Part shown: one piece after another, positions 38,855 through 46,935 of the stretch
How positions within the stretch are numbered: the first letter of the stretch is position 1
Layout: each line of letters starts with the position of its first letter
Source: Caulobacter sp. 602-2
GTDB lineage: Bacteria; Pseudomonadota; Alphaproteobacteria; Caulobacterales; Caulobacteraceae
Length of the DNA stretch: 64,000 nucleotides
Assembly: GCF_011043625.1 (NCBI RefSeq)
Contig: NZ_JAAKGT010000001.1
Location: 682,001-746,000, forward strand
Reading direction: 5' to 3'
Notes under the pieces: generated by a model
What the model was told of the DNA's origin: nothing
The model's database searches: none
The model's input: the letters and a program-made list of their open reading frames with translations, nothing else
Position numbers and translations under genes: made by a program

Positions 38855-39388
38855 TTAGAACGGGATTTCGTCGTCCAGGTCGGCCGAGAAGCTCTCGCGC
38901 GGGCCGCTGGGCTGGCTGCGCGGAGCGCCGCCGCCGAAGTTGCCGCCGCCCTGACCGCCGCCGTAGCCGCCGCCACCGCCCTGGCCGTAGCCGTCGTCAT
39001 AACCGCCGCCGCCCGACGAGGCGCCGGCGCCGTCGCCGCGGCCGCCCAGCATGGTCAACTCGCCGCGGAACTTCTGCAGCACGATCTCGGTCGAGTACTT
39101 TTCCTGGCCCTGCTGGTCGGTCCACTTGCGGGTCTGGATGGCGCCCTCGATATAGACGGTCGAGCCCTTGCGCAGGTAGCTCTCGGCGACCTTGACCAGG
39201 TTGTCGTTGAAGATCACCACCCGGTGCCACTCGGTCTTTTCCTTGCGCTCGCCGCTGGAGCGGTCGCGCCAGGTCTCGGACGTGGCGATGCGCAGGTTGG
39301 CGACGCGGTCGCCCGAGTTGAGGGTGCGGATTTCCGGGTCGGCCCCGAGGTTGCCGACGAGGATGACCTTGTTGACGCTGCCAGCCAT
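38855..39388 (-). CDS. ssb: Single-stranded DNA-binding protein
   Basis: A 177-residue SSB. The OB fold spans residues 1-112 ('[23 protein letters not shown]', '[22 protein letters not shown]', '[15 protein letters not shown]'). A Gly-rich disordered linker (about 118-160) leads to the acidic tip 'DLDDEIPF' that docks repair proteins. It covers ssDNA in replication, recombination and repair. A GTTC-N7-GTTC LexA box lies about 93 bp upstream of the ATG, consistent with SOS induction. Confidence 0.97.
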   Translation of the reverse strand: MAGSVNKVILVGNLGADPEIRTLNSGDRVANLRIATSETWRDRSSGERKEKTEWHRVVIFNDNLVKVAESYLRKGSTVYIEGAIQTRKWTDQQGQEKYSTEIVLQKFRGELTMLGGRGDGAGASSGGGGYDDGYGQGGGGGYGGGQGGGNFGGGAPRSQPSGPRESFSADLDDEIPF

Positions 39389-39480
39389 TGGCGATGCCCT
39401 GTTCTCTCGCCCGGCGACCCAACGCGCCGGAATCTCGAAGCCAGGACGTTAACGACTCGGCAAACAGAAAAGCAAGATTT

Positions 39481-39495
39481 GTTCTACAAACGTTC
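39481..39495. promoter_or_regulatory. LexA (SOS) box upstream of ssb
   Basis: GTTCTACAAACGTTC is an exact match to the alphaproteobacterial LexA operator GTTC-N7-GTTC. A GAAC half (GTTCCTGTGAAC) follows directly. It lies in the gap upstream of ssb, which is a known SOS-regulated gene in this class. Confidence 0.8.
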
Positions 39496-39545
39496 CTGTG
39501 AACGGAGGCGGTTATCCACCGCCCTCTCCTGCTCAATTCAAGCGA

Positions 39546-39935
39546 TCAGCGCGCCGGCAGCGCGCCCGGAACCGCCAGGCGGCCGTCGCCCGTGCGGACC
39601 AGCGACATGAACCGGGCGCCTTCATAGCTGTCGCCCAGATAGATGCCTTCCTTCTCCACGAAGATGAACTTGCCCTGGTAGGAGCCGGTCAGTCGCTCGC
39701 GGCGCAGGCCCATGCGCATGAAGCGGATGCGCATGCCTTCCAGGGTGGCCGCGCAGGTCTCCATGTTGGGCACGTTGCGCTCGACCGGGTTGAACTGCAG
39801 CGTGCCGTCCTTCTTCTCGATCACGTGGTTGCAGATGCCCTGGTCGAACGGAGCCTTGGTCTGCTTCACGCAGCCGGAAAGGGCGATGGCGCCGACGCCG
39901 AGCGCCAGGACGGCGGCGATGGAGGAAACACGCAT
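39546..39935 (-). CDS. Small lipoprotein, 129 aa
   Basis: A 129-residue lipoprotein: 'MRVSSIAAVLALGVGAIALSGC' with lipid Cys22, start supported by AAGGAG. The mature part has Cys residues in 'DQGICNHV' and 'METCAATLEG', then 'MRIRFMRMGLRRERLTGSYQGKFIFVEKEGIYLGDSY'. No recognised domain. It starts 17 bp after the stop of the next gene upstream on the same strand, so the two probably form an operon. The following gene (ssb) has its own SOS box. Confidence 0.75.
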   Translation of the reverse strand: MRVSSIAAVLALGVGAIALSGCVKQTKAPFDQGICNHVIEKKDGTLQFNPVERNVPNMETCAATLEGMRIRFMRMGLRRERLTGSYQGKFIFVEKEGIYLGDSYEGARFMSLVRTGDGRLAVPGALPAR

Positions 39936-39952
39936 CAGAGAACTCCTTCGGC

Positions 39953-40633
39953 TCAGCCGACGCTGGGAATGGCGCAGTTGGCGGCCTGTTCGACCACCAG
40001 ATGGAACGAGCGGTTGTCGGACGAAGCCTCGATGCGGCCCGGCAGCAGGCGCAGCGTCTCGTCGCCCCAACGGCCGTAGGTGGCGCCGCCCGGACGCTCG
40101 CACTTGCCGGCGAACAACTGCTGGATGCAGGCGTTCTGGGTGATCTCGCCCGGCAGCTTGTTCCATTGGCCGCCGGAATAGCGCTGGCAGACGGCCAGGG
40201 GCGCGCTGCTGGCCGCGGTCGGCCCTGTGGGCGCGGGCGTCGGGGCGGTCGCGACCGGCGCGCTGACGGCCGGCGGCGGCAGCGGGGTCAGGACCGTGCC
40301 GGCCTGGTCGGCCGCGGCAAGGGCCCCGGTCTCGTCGACGCCGACGTCGAGGGCGCCGGTGGCCACGCCGTTCTTCTTGGCGCATTCGGCCAGGGTGGTC
40401 TCGCCGACGAACTGGCCGCCGACGAAGCAGCGCAGCGGACGGGCCGGATCGTTCAGCTTGGTGTCGTCCGGACGGCCGGTCTCGACGATCAGGCCGGCGC
40501 GCGAGGCCGGCGGCTCTTCGGCCGGCTTGCGGTCCTTGCCGCCCATCAGCGCGAAGGCCACGCCCAGGCCAGCGATCACAGCCAGGGCCGCTCCGCCGCC
40601 CAGCAGCACGCGTCGGTCTTTGAGAAGTTCCAT
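39953..40633 (-). CDS. Membrane-anchored hypothetical protein, 226 aa
   Basis: A 226-residue protein with one N-terminal membrane helix ('RVLLGGGAALAVIAGLGVAFALMGG') after a short cytoplasmic start, so mostly periplasmic. The first domain ('LRCFVGGQFVGETTLAECAKKNGVATGALDVGVD') and the last ('LAVCQRYSGGQWNKLPGEITQNACIQQLFAGKCERPGGATYGRW') are Cys-containing and joined by a Pro/Ala/Thr-rich linker. I do not recognise either. Operon partner of the downstream small lipoprotein. Confidence 0.72.
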   Translation of the reverse strand: MELLKDRRVLLGGGAALAVIAGLGVAFALMGGKDRKPAEEPPASRAGLIVETGRPDDTKLNDPARPLRCFVGGQFVGETTLAECAKKNGVATGALDVGVDETGALAAADQAGTVLTPLPPPAVSAPVATAPTPAPTGPTAASSAPLAVCQRYSGGQWNKLPGEITQNACIQQLFAGKCERPGGATYGRWGDETLRLLPGRIEASSDNRSFHLVVEQAANCAIPSVG

Positions 40634-40699
40634 GCCCCCTGGCTACGACGCGTCGATGACGGTTTCAAGCGTCGCCGCGCCGTGGAGCGCTTACAATTG

Positions 40700-43537
40700 T
40701 CAACCGCCGGTCAGACGATCGAGCGCGGCCTGGTAGTTGGCGATCTGGTTGGTCAGGTAGGCAGGCGCCGTGCCGGTGGTGGCGCTGTTGGTCGAGGACG
40801 TGTCGACCTTCACCCCGTTGGCGATGTCGGCCATCTCGCGATAGGCGTTGCGGATCGCCGCCGTGGCCGACTTCAGGAGGTCGGCGGTCGTGGCCCGCGA
40901 CTCGGCGTCGGCCAGGCTCATGTCGAGATTGAGCTTGAGGCCGTAAACCGGCCCCTTGCCGTCGGCCGAGACGGTGCGGCCGCTCTCGGTCTTGGTGTTT
41001 CGCACCACGCCCGCGGCCAGGCCCAGCGCGTCCAGCACGTCGCTGTCGCCCTTGCCCGGCAGGATCTCGACGGTCGAGGTCTTGAAGGCCGGCGTGATGC
41101 TGAGCTTGCGCATGTTGCCGTCGCTGCTGATCGACACCTTGGCCGCGCTGCCCGAGGCGCGACGGATCTTGTCGGCCAGGGTCTCGAGCGTGTCGCTGGC
41201 GCTGATGGTGATGGTGGTCAGCGGACCGCGCTCGCGCGTGCGGATCTGGAAGGTGTCGCCCGGACGGGCCGAGGTGGCCGAGACAATCTTGTCCGACTGG
41301 GTGAAGTTCATCGCCCCGCGCGGCAGGCCGAAGACGTCCAGCGCGCTGGAGCCGGAGGCGTCGACGGCGATCGAGGTCGGGGTCGCGTAGCCGTCCTTGC
41401 CGGTCAGGCGCTGCTCCCAGGACGCCGCGCCGGTGTCCATGTCGATCTGGGCGACATAGCCGTCCTTGGTGCCGACGGTGGGCAGGCCCGCCAGGTCCTT
41501 GCCGGCCGCCCCGACCAGCCAGACCTGGCCGTTCGAGACGGCCATGCCGGTGACGGTGTCGTCGCCCGTGCCGCCGTAATAGGCCATCGTGTCGTCGGCG
41601 GTGTCGGTCAGGTCGAGCGAGATCCGGGCGACGAAGCCGTCCGAACCGCCCGAAGCGGCCGAGGCGACGTTGCCCACCGACAGCTCGCCGTTGGTGGTGT
41701 AGCCGCCGATGTAGAGCTGGCCGTCGTCGATGGCGATGCCCGCGATGTCGCCGCCCTTCAGGGTGCCCAGGTCGCGCACCGCGCCCACGGTCATGGTGGC
41801 GGCCTTGGTGTAGGTGACGGCCTTGGTCTCGTAGATCCCGGCCGAGTTCAGCGAGGTGCGGTTCTCGGTGACCACGGTCGTGCCCACGTCGAAGCTGCGC
41901 AGCTTGGCCTGGCTGCCTTCCTTGCTGGCCACGATCACCTTGCCGCCGTCGACGACCATGCCCGACACGGTGTCGTTCTCGGCGCTGCCGAAATGGGTGG
42001 TGAACAGCGCCTTGGGCGTGCCGGCGATATCGGTCGCGAAACCGGTCAGGTAGTTGTCGTAGCCGCCCTGCGAGGCCGAACCGGTCGCGCCCGGCAGGTC
42101 CGACTTGGTGCGGCCGGCCACGTAGACGACGCCGTCCTGGCCGAAGGCGACGGCGGTGGCCTCGTCCTCCAGCAGGCCGCCGCGACGGACGGTCCAGGCC
42201 TCGTCGCCATTGGCGTCGTACAGCGACACGAAGCTGTCGGTGACCGTGCCGTTGCTGTCGGAGTTGATCGGGCCGGTCGTGGCGCCGTTCAGCGTGCCGG
42301 CCACCGAACCGGCGATGGCGACCTTGCCGTCGTCGGAGACCGCGATCGAGTAGCCGGTGGCGGTGTCGGCCGCGCCCAGGCTGCGGGCGTACAGAAGCTT
42401 GCCGGCCGAGTCGTACTTCAGCAGGGCGACGTCCTGGTCGCCCTTGATGGTCTGGCTCTCGACGCTCTTTTCGACGTCGGCCAGCACGTAGATCGAGCCG
42501 TCGGGGCCGGTGACGGTCTTGTGGACCTTGGCGACCGTGCCTTCCAGCGTGTCGGAGAACACCTTGGCCCCGGCCACGCCGGCGCTGGAGCCCGTGCCGT
42601 ACTTGGTCAGGGTGTTCTCGATGACCGCATCGTCGGTCTTGGTGTCCTTGTCGGGGTCGGGATTGCCGGCCTCGGTGGTGATGTAGACCGCCGGCTTGGG
42701 GGCCGGGGCGGTGAAGCTCAGCTTCTCGATGGAATCGCCGCGGATGCGCAGGGCGAAGTCGTCGCCGGTGGCCGGCAGCTTCACGGTCTGGCCGTTGACG
42801 GTCGTCGTGCGCTCCACGCCGGGCGTGCGCTCGACGGCGAAGGTGGTGTTGTAGCCGGCGGCCTGGAGCTTGCTGTTGAAGAAGCTGACCACGTTGGACA
42901 TCGTCCGCGGCGTCGAGCCCATCTCGGCCAGGTCCATGGTCAGGTTCTGCGTCTCGCCGAACTTGGTGACCGACATCGTGAACTTCTGGTCGCCCTTGAA
43001 CGCGGGGACCTCGTCATCGAACTGGCCGCTGTAGAGCGTGTTGGTGACGTAGCCGTAGACGTTCTTGGGCACGCCGACCTTGGACTTGTCCTGCGTCATG
43101 GCCGCGCCGGTGGTCAGGCGCATGCCCTCGGTATTGGCGCTCTGGACGTAGTTGGTGAGCTCGGTCAGCCCCTTGGTCAGCGCCGTCTGCAGGCGCTTGA
43201 TCTCGCTGTCGGAAACGTTCTTCTCGCTGGCGCGGTTGGCGATCGCCGTCAGGGTGTTCAGCGCCTGATAGGCCGAGAACAGCTTCTTGTAGTCGCCCTT
43301 GATGCCCGGCGCGGCGGCCTCGGCGGCGCCTTCGTCGACGAACTTGCGGCCGTTCAGCGCCGCCTTCACCAGGTCGCTGGGCTCGGTGGTCACCGTGGTC
43401 CACGGCGCGGCCGGGATTCCCTGCTTGGCCGTGGAGGTGGAGCTGGTCGTGCCCGACGACAGCGCGGACGCGGCCGTGCCCACACCAAGCTTGGCCTGGT
43501 AGTAGCTCAGCAGCGAACTGGTGTCGAAAGTGATCAC
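40700..43537 (-). CDS. flaEY: Flagellar regulatory protein FlaEY
   Basis: A 945-residue protein at the edge of the flagellin cluster, matching the Caulobacter FlaEY by position, size and layout. The N-terminal part (about 1-270) is helical ('LFSAYQALNTLTAIANRASEK'). The middle (about 310-720) is a beta-propeller of SBBP-like repeats ('GPDGSIYVLADVEKS', 'YDANGDEAWTVRRGG', 'HFGSAENDTVSGMVVDGGKVIV', 'YYGGTGDDTVTGMAV'). The C-terminal part resembles flagellar hook/filament-associated folds ('GDTFQIRTRERGPLTTITISASDTLETLADKIRRASG' is FlgK/FliD-like). flaEY mutants of Caulobacter are known to affect flagellin and filament assembly; the mechanism is unclear. GTG 43537 has GGAAG upstream; GTG 43549 is an alternative. 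Confidence 0.8.
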   Translation of the reverse strand: MITFDTSSLLSYYQAKLGVGTAASALSSGTTSSTSTAKQGIPAAPWTTVTTEPSDLVKAALNGRKFVDEGAAEAAAPGIKGDYKKLFSAYQALNTLTAIANRASEKNVSDSEIKRLQTALTKGLTELTNYVQSANTEGMRLTTGAAMTQDKSKVGVPKNVYGYVTNTLYSGQFDDEVPAFKGDQKFTMSVTKFGETQNLTMDLAEMGSTPRTMSNVVSFFNSKLQAAGYNTTFAVERTPGVERTTTVNGQTVKLPATGDDFALRIRGDSIEKLSFTAPAPKPAVYITTEAGNPDPDKDTKTDDAVIENTLTKYGTGSSAGVAGAKVFSDTLEGTVAKVHKTVTGPDGSIYVLADVEKSVESQTIKGDQDVALLKYDSAGKLLYARSLGAADTATGYSIAVSDDGKVAIAGSVAGTLNGATTGPINSDSNGTVTDSFVSLYDANGDEAWTVRRGGLLEDEATAVAFGQDGVVYVAGRTKSDLPGATGSASQGGYDNYLTGFATDIAGTPKALFTTHFGSAENDTVSGMVVDGGKVIVASKEGSQAKLRSFDVGTTVVTENRTSLNSAGIYETKAVTYTKAATMTVGAVRDLGTLKGGDIAGIAIDDGQLYIGGYTTNGELSVGNVASAASGGSDGFVARISLDLTDTADDTMAYYGGTGDDTVTGMAVSNGQVWLVGAAGKDLAGLPTVGTKDGYVAQIDMDTGAASWEQRLTGKDGYATPTSIAVDASGSSALDVFGLPRGAMNFTQSDKIVSATSARPGDTFQIRTRERGPLTTITISASDTLETLADKIRRASGSAAKVSISSDGNMRKLSITPAFKTSTVEILPGKGDSDVLDALGLAAGVVRNTKTESGRTVSADGKGPVYGLKLNLDMSLADAESRATTADLLKSATAAIRNAYREMADIANGVKVDTSSTNSATTGTAPAYLTNQIANYQAALDRLTGG

Positions 43538-43627
43538 GACGGCTTCCACAAAGGGCGCACTACGCCACGCGTGGCAATGATCGGATACGAACGCTGACGT
43601 TTCGTTAAGACGTGTGAATAGTCTCGA

Positions 43628-44182
43628 TCACGCCGCGATCAGGTGCGCGTCGCTCAACGACCGGCGGGCCTCTTCGCGCAGTTCGGCCCATTCCTCGGCC
43701 AGGATGCCCAGCAGCACGACGTCGCGCGGCTCGCCGTTTTTGAGCACATGGCCGCGCAGATAGCCCTCGCGACGGAAGCCCGAGGCCGACTGGGCCTTAA
43801 GCGCCGCGTCGTTGTCGGCCATCACCTCGGCGAACACCTTGTGCAGGCCAAGCTCGCCGAAGGCGCGGTCGAGACCCAGAACCTGCGCCGCCCGCCCTAC
43901 CCCGCGCCGACGCGCGTCGGCGGCGCCGACGAACCAGTTCCAGCCCGCGCGGCGGTGATGCGACTGAAGGCCCGTCAGGGTCAGCAGGCCGGCCGGAGCG
44001 CCGGCGCGCACGATCATCCAGCCGCGCATGTCGGGATCGTTGCGCAGGCTTTCGAACCACTCGGCGTGCGCCTCGTGGCTGGGGAACGCCGCGTCGGACA
44101 TCCAGCGGTCGACCTCGGGCTCGGCGCGCCACTGGAACAGCACCGCCTCGTCCTCGTCCTTCAAGTCCCGCAGTTCGATCAT
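43628..44182 (-). CDS. flmH: Flagellin modification acetyltransferase FlmH
   Basis: A 184-residue GNAT protein: 'IELRDLKDEDEAVLFQWRAEPEVDRWM' (PseH-like opening), 'GWNWFVGAADARRRGVGRAAQVLGLDRAFGELGLHKVFAEV' (acetyl-CoA loop and motif B), 'SGFRREGYLRGHVLKNGEPRDVVLLGI'. PseH-type enzymes acetylate an amino sugar nucleotide in pseudaminic acid synthesis. Caulobacter flmH sits in the same place and is grouped with flagellin glycosylation genes. The start at 44182 is the PseH-like start. It lies between fljJ and flaEY on the minus strand. Confidence 0.82.
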   Translation of the reverse strand: MIELRDLKDEDEAVLFQWRAEPEVDRWMSDAAFPSHEAHAEWFESLRNDPDMRGWMIVRAGAPAGLLTLTGLQSHHRRAGWNWFVGAADARRRGVGRAAQVLGLDRAFGELGLHKVFAEVMADNDAALKAQSASGFRREGYLRGHVLKNGEPRDVVLLGILAEEWAELREEARRSLSDAHLIAA

Positions 44183-44228
44183 GCCAAGCGAATCCCCTTG
44201 CGCTGCAGGAAGCACAGTAACCACGCAA

Positions 44229-44260
44229 GAAACGCCGGCCTAGCGAAAGACCGGCGTTTC
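44229..44260 (-). terminator. Intrinsic terminator of fljJ
   Basis: On the minus strand: GAAACGCCGG / CCGGCGTTTC stem with 12-base loop, ending in a short T run. It lies 33 bases after the fljJ stop. Confidence 0.75.
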
Positions 44261-44292
44261 GTATGACAATTACGTAGCGGCAGGCGCTTGCG

Positions 44293-45129
44293 TCAGCCGT
44301 TGCCGAACAGCGACAGGATGATCTGCGGGGCGCCGTTGGCGATCGACAGCGCCTGGGCGCCCAGCTGCTGCTTCACCTGCAGGGCCTGCAGGCGCGCGCT
44401 TTCCTTGGCCATGTCGGCGTCGACCAGGTTGCCGACACCGGTCTCCAGCACGTCCGACAGCTTCGAGACGAAGGTGTTGTGAGCGTCGATCTGCTTGGCT
44501 TGCGAACCGATCGAGCCGACCGCCTGGTTGACCGTGGCGATCGTGGTGTCCAGGCGGGCCAGCACCGCGGTGGCCTGGGTCAGGGTGGCGATGCTGTCGC
44601 CGGCCAGCAGGCTGTTCTTGGGGCTGCCCAGCGACAGGGTCTGCAGGTTCAGCGAGATCACCGTCTGGGCGTCGGCGTCGGCCAGGAAGGTGATGGCGTT
44701 GGTCTGGCTGCCGTCGAGGATGTTGGCCCCGTCGAAGGTGGCGCTGTCGACCACCTGGGTGAGGTTGCTGAGCAGCCCCTGGAAGTCGGCGTTGAGGGCG
44801 GTGCGGGCCTGGGTCGACAGCGAGCTGTCCTTGGCGGCGACCACCTTCTCACGCATCAGGTTGAGCAGGTCGGAGACCGACTCCCCGGCCGTCAGGGCGA
44901 CGTCGGCGATCGAGGTGGCGCGGTCCAGGCTCATCTTGACCGAGGCCAGGGCGGAGCGGTCGGCCTGCTGGTCCTGGGCGATCGACCAGACGGCGGCGTT
45001 GTCCTTGGCGCTGGAGATCGCAAGACCGGTGTTGATGCGGGTCTGGACGCCCTGCATCTCGTCGTTGGTCTTGTTCAGGTTCTGCAGGGCGATCAGCGCA
45101 GGCTGATTGGTGTTCACGCTCAGCGTCAT
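44293..45129 (-). CDS. fljJ: Flagellin FljJ (minor/specialised flagellin)
   Basis: A 278-residue flagellin. The N-terminal D0/D1 region is 'LSVNTNQPALIALQNLNKTNDEMQGVQTRINTGLAISSAKDNAAVW'-like, and the C-terminal is '[44 protein letters not shown]'. It is clearly diverged from the two major flagellins next door: different variable centre, and it ends NG. By position it is FljJ, the hook-proximal flagellin that in Caulobacter also takes part in FlbT-linked translational control. It lacks the near-consensus sigma-54 promoter of fljK and fljL. Its leader carries a different, palindrome-rich region. Confidence 0.9.
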   Translation of the reverse strand: MTLSVNTNQPALIALQNLNKTNDEMQGVQTRINTGLAISSAKDNAAVWSIAQDQQADRSALASVKMSLDRATSIADVALTAGESVSDLLNLMREKVVAAKDSSLSTQARTALNADFQGLLSNLTQVVDSATFDGANILDGSQTNAITFLADADAQTVISLNLQTLSLGSPKNSLLAGDSIATLTQATAVLARLDTTIATVNQAVGSIGSQAKQIDAHNTFVSKLSDVLETGVGNLVDADMAKESARLQALQVKQQLGAQALSIANGAPQIILSLFGNG

Positions 45130-45231
45130 CACGATCTCCGAACGGCGTTCTCGCCGATTTACGAGGAGCTCGGTGCGCGATTCGACGCCCGAGCGGATCG
45201 GCCGTGAACTTGCCGCCCGGGGAGTAAGAAT

Positions 45232-45253
45232 ATGGTTAACGCGCGTAAACCAT
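45232..45253. promoter_or_regulatory. Palindrome in the fljJ promoter region
   Basis: TGGTTAACGCGCGTAAACCA (45233-45252), flanked by A and T, is an inverted repeat with one mismatched pair about 100 bp upstream of the fljJ ATG. It contains TTAA and TAAA elements, reminiscent of but not matching the CtrA motif TTAA-N7-TTAA. The binding protein is unknown. Confidence 0.4.
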
Positions 45254-45312
45254 GATGCGCCTGCGACGTCGCGCCGCAAGCGTGCATCCGAACCGTGGCG
45301 CGCGAAGGCCTG

Positions 45313-45657
45313 CTAGGTCAGGCCGTCGTAGATGGCGCCGGGGCCGTAGGAGGCCGATTCCTTGAACCGCAGCACGTCCTCGCGGGGATACTGCTTGAGG
45401 GTTTCACCCGTCCGCCGATCCACCGTCTTGTAGACGTATACGCCGCTGTCGGTGTCCTGCTCGATCACGAGACGCAGGTCGCCAGGCTGGGGGCCGTCAT
45501 CGACGACCTTCTGCTCGGCGGGCTTGCGGGCCTCGGCCTTGCCGGTTCCGGAAACGACTTCGCCGTCCGAGGCCTTGCCCGGGACGGTCATGGGAATGAT
45601 CTGGTTTTGCGCGGGCGGCTCTTGAACCTGAGCCGGCAGCGCGGCCTTGTTTTCCAT
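45313..45657 (-). CDS. flaG: FlaG-family flagellar protein
   Basis: A 114-residue protein with a disordered Pro/Ala/Glu N-terminal half and a C-terminal FlaG domain ('DLRLVIEQDTDSGVYVYKTVDRRTGETLKQYPREDVLRF'). FlaG proteins affect filament length or stability. It lies between fljK and fljJ on the same strand. The start at ATG 45657 has AGGAG only two bases upstream, and an in-frame GTG at 45669 is possible, so the start is uncertain. Confidence 0.8.
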   Translation of the reverse strand: MENKAALPAQVQEPPAQNQIIPMTVPGKASDGEVVSGTGKAEARKPAEQKVVDDGPQPGDLRLVIEQDTDSGVYVYKTVDRRTGETLKQYPREDVLRFKESASYGPGAIYDGLT

Positions 45658-45727
45658 CTCTCCTGCCACCGCCGTTCAGCGGCGCCTTCTTTGCTCCCCT
45701 CCCCGGCCGAAGGCCGAGAGAAAGGCG

Positions 45728-45751
45728 GGGGCGACCCGAAAGGATCGCCCC
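45728..45751 (-). terminator. Hairpin terminator of fljK
   Basis: On the minus strand: GGGGCGATCC / GGGTCGCCCC stem (one G-T pair) with TTTC loop. It lies 11 bases after the fljK stop; the T run behind it is weak. Confidence 0.65.
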
Positions 45752-45762
45752 CTGCTCGTCCC

Positions 45763-46584
45763 TTATCGGAACAGGCTCAGAACCGTGCCGGTCGACTGGT
45801 TGGCGATCGACAGCGCCTGGATGCCCAGCTGCTGCTTGGTTTGCAGGGCTTGGAGCTTGGCGCTTTCCTTGGCCAGGTCGGCGTCGACCAGGTTGCCCAC
45901 GCCGGCGTCGAGGCTGTCTTGCAGCTTGCCGACGAAGTTCAGGTGGGTGTCCAGGCCGGTCGAGCTGGTGCCCAGCGAAGCCAGCTTGTTGGTCGTCGTC
46001 TGCAGAGCCGTGTCGATGGTGGTGATCATCGTCTTGGCCGCAGCGGCGGTCGTGAAGGTGGTCGTGGTGCTCAGGCCGATGCCGGTCAGCGACAGGGTCT
46101 TGGCGTTCACGGTGATGGCCGTGCCGTCCGAGTTGGCCAGGAAGCTGAGCTTCGTGGTCTTACCGTCGATGATGCTGGCGCCGTTGAACTTGGCGTTGGT
46201 CACAGCCTTGGTGATCTGGTCGCGCAGCGAGGTGAAGTCCGCTTGCAGCGCCTTGAACGAAGCCGTGTTCAGCGAGGTGTCGGAAGCGGCCAGGGCCTTT
46301 TCCTTCATCTTGCCGAGCAGGTCGGTCACCGTGTCGCCGGCCGCCAGCGCGACGTCGATCGTGGACTGACCGCGTTGCAGCGAGTCCTTCACGGCGTTGA
46401 GCGAGGAAGCGGTGGCCGACTGGTTCTTGGCGGTGGCCCAGATCGCGCCGTTGTCCTTGGACGAGCCGATCTTCTTGCCGGTGTTGATGCGTTGTTGCGT
46501 AACGCTGAGCTCGCTGTTGGTCGAGTTCAGGTTTTGCAGGGCGATCATCGCGCCCGAGTTCGTGTTGATGCTGTTCAGCGCCAT
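45763..46584 (-). CDS. fljK: Flagellin FljK (major filament flagellin)
   Basis: A 273-residue flagellin. N-terminal: '[20 protein letters not shown]' then '[21 protein letters not shown]'. C-terminal: '[31 protein letters not shown]' and 'GTVLSLFR'. The length fits the short Caulobacter flagellins that lack D2/D3. The Thr/Ser-rich centre ('[13 protein letters not shown]') offers O-glycosylation sites for FlmG. It is transcribed from a strong sigma-54 promoter (46660-46674) with upstream FlbD-type sites, and its leader begins with an AAAAC-loop hairpin. Assignment as fljK rather than fljL rests on gene order. Confidence 0.9.
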   Translation of the reverse strand: MALNSINTNSGAMIALQNLNSTNSELSVTQQRINTGKKIGSSKDNGAIWATAKNQSATASSLNAVKDSLQRGQSTIDVALAAGDTVTDLLGKMKEKALAASDTSLNTASFKALQADFTSLRDQITKAVTNAKFNGASIIDGKTTKLSFLANSDGTAITVNAKTLSLTGIGLSTTTTFTTAAAAKTMITTIDTALQTTTNKLASLGTSSTGLDTHLNFVGKLQDSLDAGVGNLVDADLAKESAKLQALQTKQQLGIQALSIANQSTGTVLSLFR

Positions 46585-46633
46585 AACGAATATGTTCCTA
46601 TTTCAGGTTGTCCGACGTCATTTTGACTGCCGG

Positions 46634-46646
46634 GAGCGTTTTGCTC
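46634..46646 (-). promoter_or_regulatory. AAAAC-loop hairpin at the 5' end of the fljK leader
   Basis: GAGC-AAAAC-GCTC on the minus strand, about at the predicted transcript start. It has the same loop as the hairpins in the fljL leader. FlbT is known to bind the fljK leader in Caulobacter; this hairpin is a candidate contact site. Confidence 0.55.
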
Positions 46647-46659
46647 GCTGAACTAGGAA

Positions 46660-46674
46660 GCAACTACCGGGCCA
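46660..46674 (-). promoter_or_regulatory. Sigma-54 promoter of fljK
   Basis: On the minus strand TGGCCCGGTAGTTGC matches TGGCAC-N5-TTGC at nine of ten defined positions, with the exact GG-N10-GC spacing. Transcription would start near 46648, giving a leader of about 64 bases. Confidence 0.85.
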
Positions 46675-46748
46675 ATCCTGCCCACTCGCCGAAAAATTCT
46701 AAGTCATTGAAATTACGACGTTATAGGTTCGTTTAGAACGTTCGATCC

Positions 46749-46793
46749 CGGCAATTTCTGCCGAGGCGGGCACGCTGTCGGCAAATATTGCCG
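46749..46793. promoter_or_regulatory. FlbD-type ftr elements upstream of fljK
   Basis: Two related palindromes, CGGCAATTTCTGCCG (46749-46763) and CGGCAAATATTGCCG (46779-46793), lie 75-135 bp upstream of the sigma-54 promoter. A third half-like copy (CGGCAGATG) follows near 46803. Position and sequence fit the ftr enhancers bound by FlbD in Caulobacter flagellin genes. Confidence 0.75.
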
Positions 46794-46870
46794 GGCAGGT
46801 TTCGGCAGATGCGACCGAATTGCCCACCCGCAAACCGACCGTCGATCGCCGAAAATCAGCCCTCGGAACA

Positions 46871-46906
46871 AAAGAAAACGCCGGGCGATCTTTCGATCGC
46901 CCGGCG
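46871..46906 (-). terminator. Intrinsic terminator of fljL
   Basis: On the minus strand: a perfect 12-bp stem CGCCGGGCGATC / GATCGCCCGGCG with a GAAA loop, then TTTTCTTT. It lies 29 bases after the fljL stop. Confidence 0.93.
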
Positions 46907-46935
46907 CTTGGTCGCCAGGTTCGGCGCTTCTTCGA

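Noticed and set aside
40001..43597. 1198-codon plus-strand frame opposite flaEY
   Set aside because: Shadow of flaEY and its neighbour; low-complexity composition and no domain.
45271..45285. Weak sigma-54-like site upstream of fljJ (minus strand CGGATG-N5-TTGC)
   Set aside because: Only the GG/GC spacing and TTGC fit; about 150 bp from the start codon, so not called.
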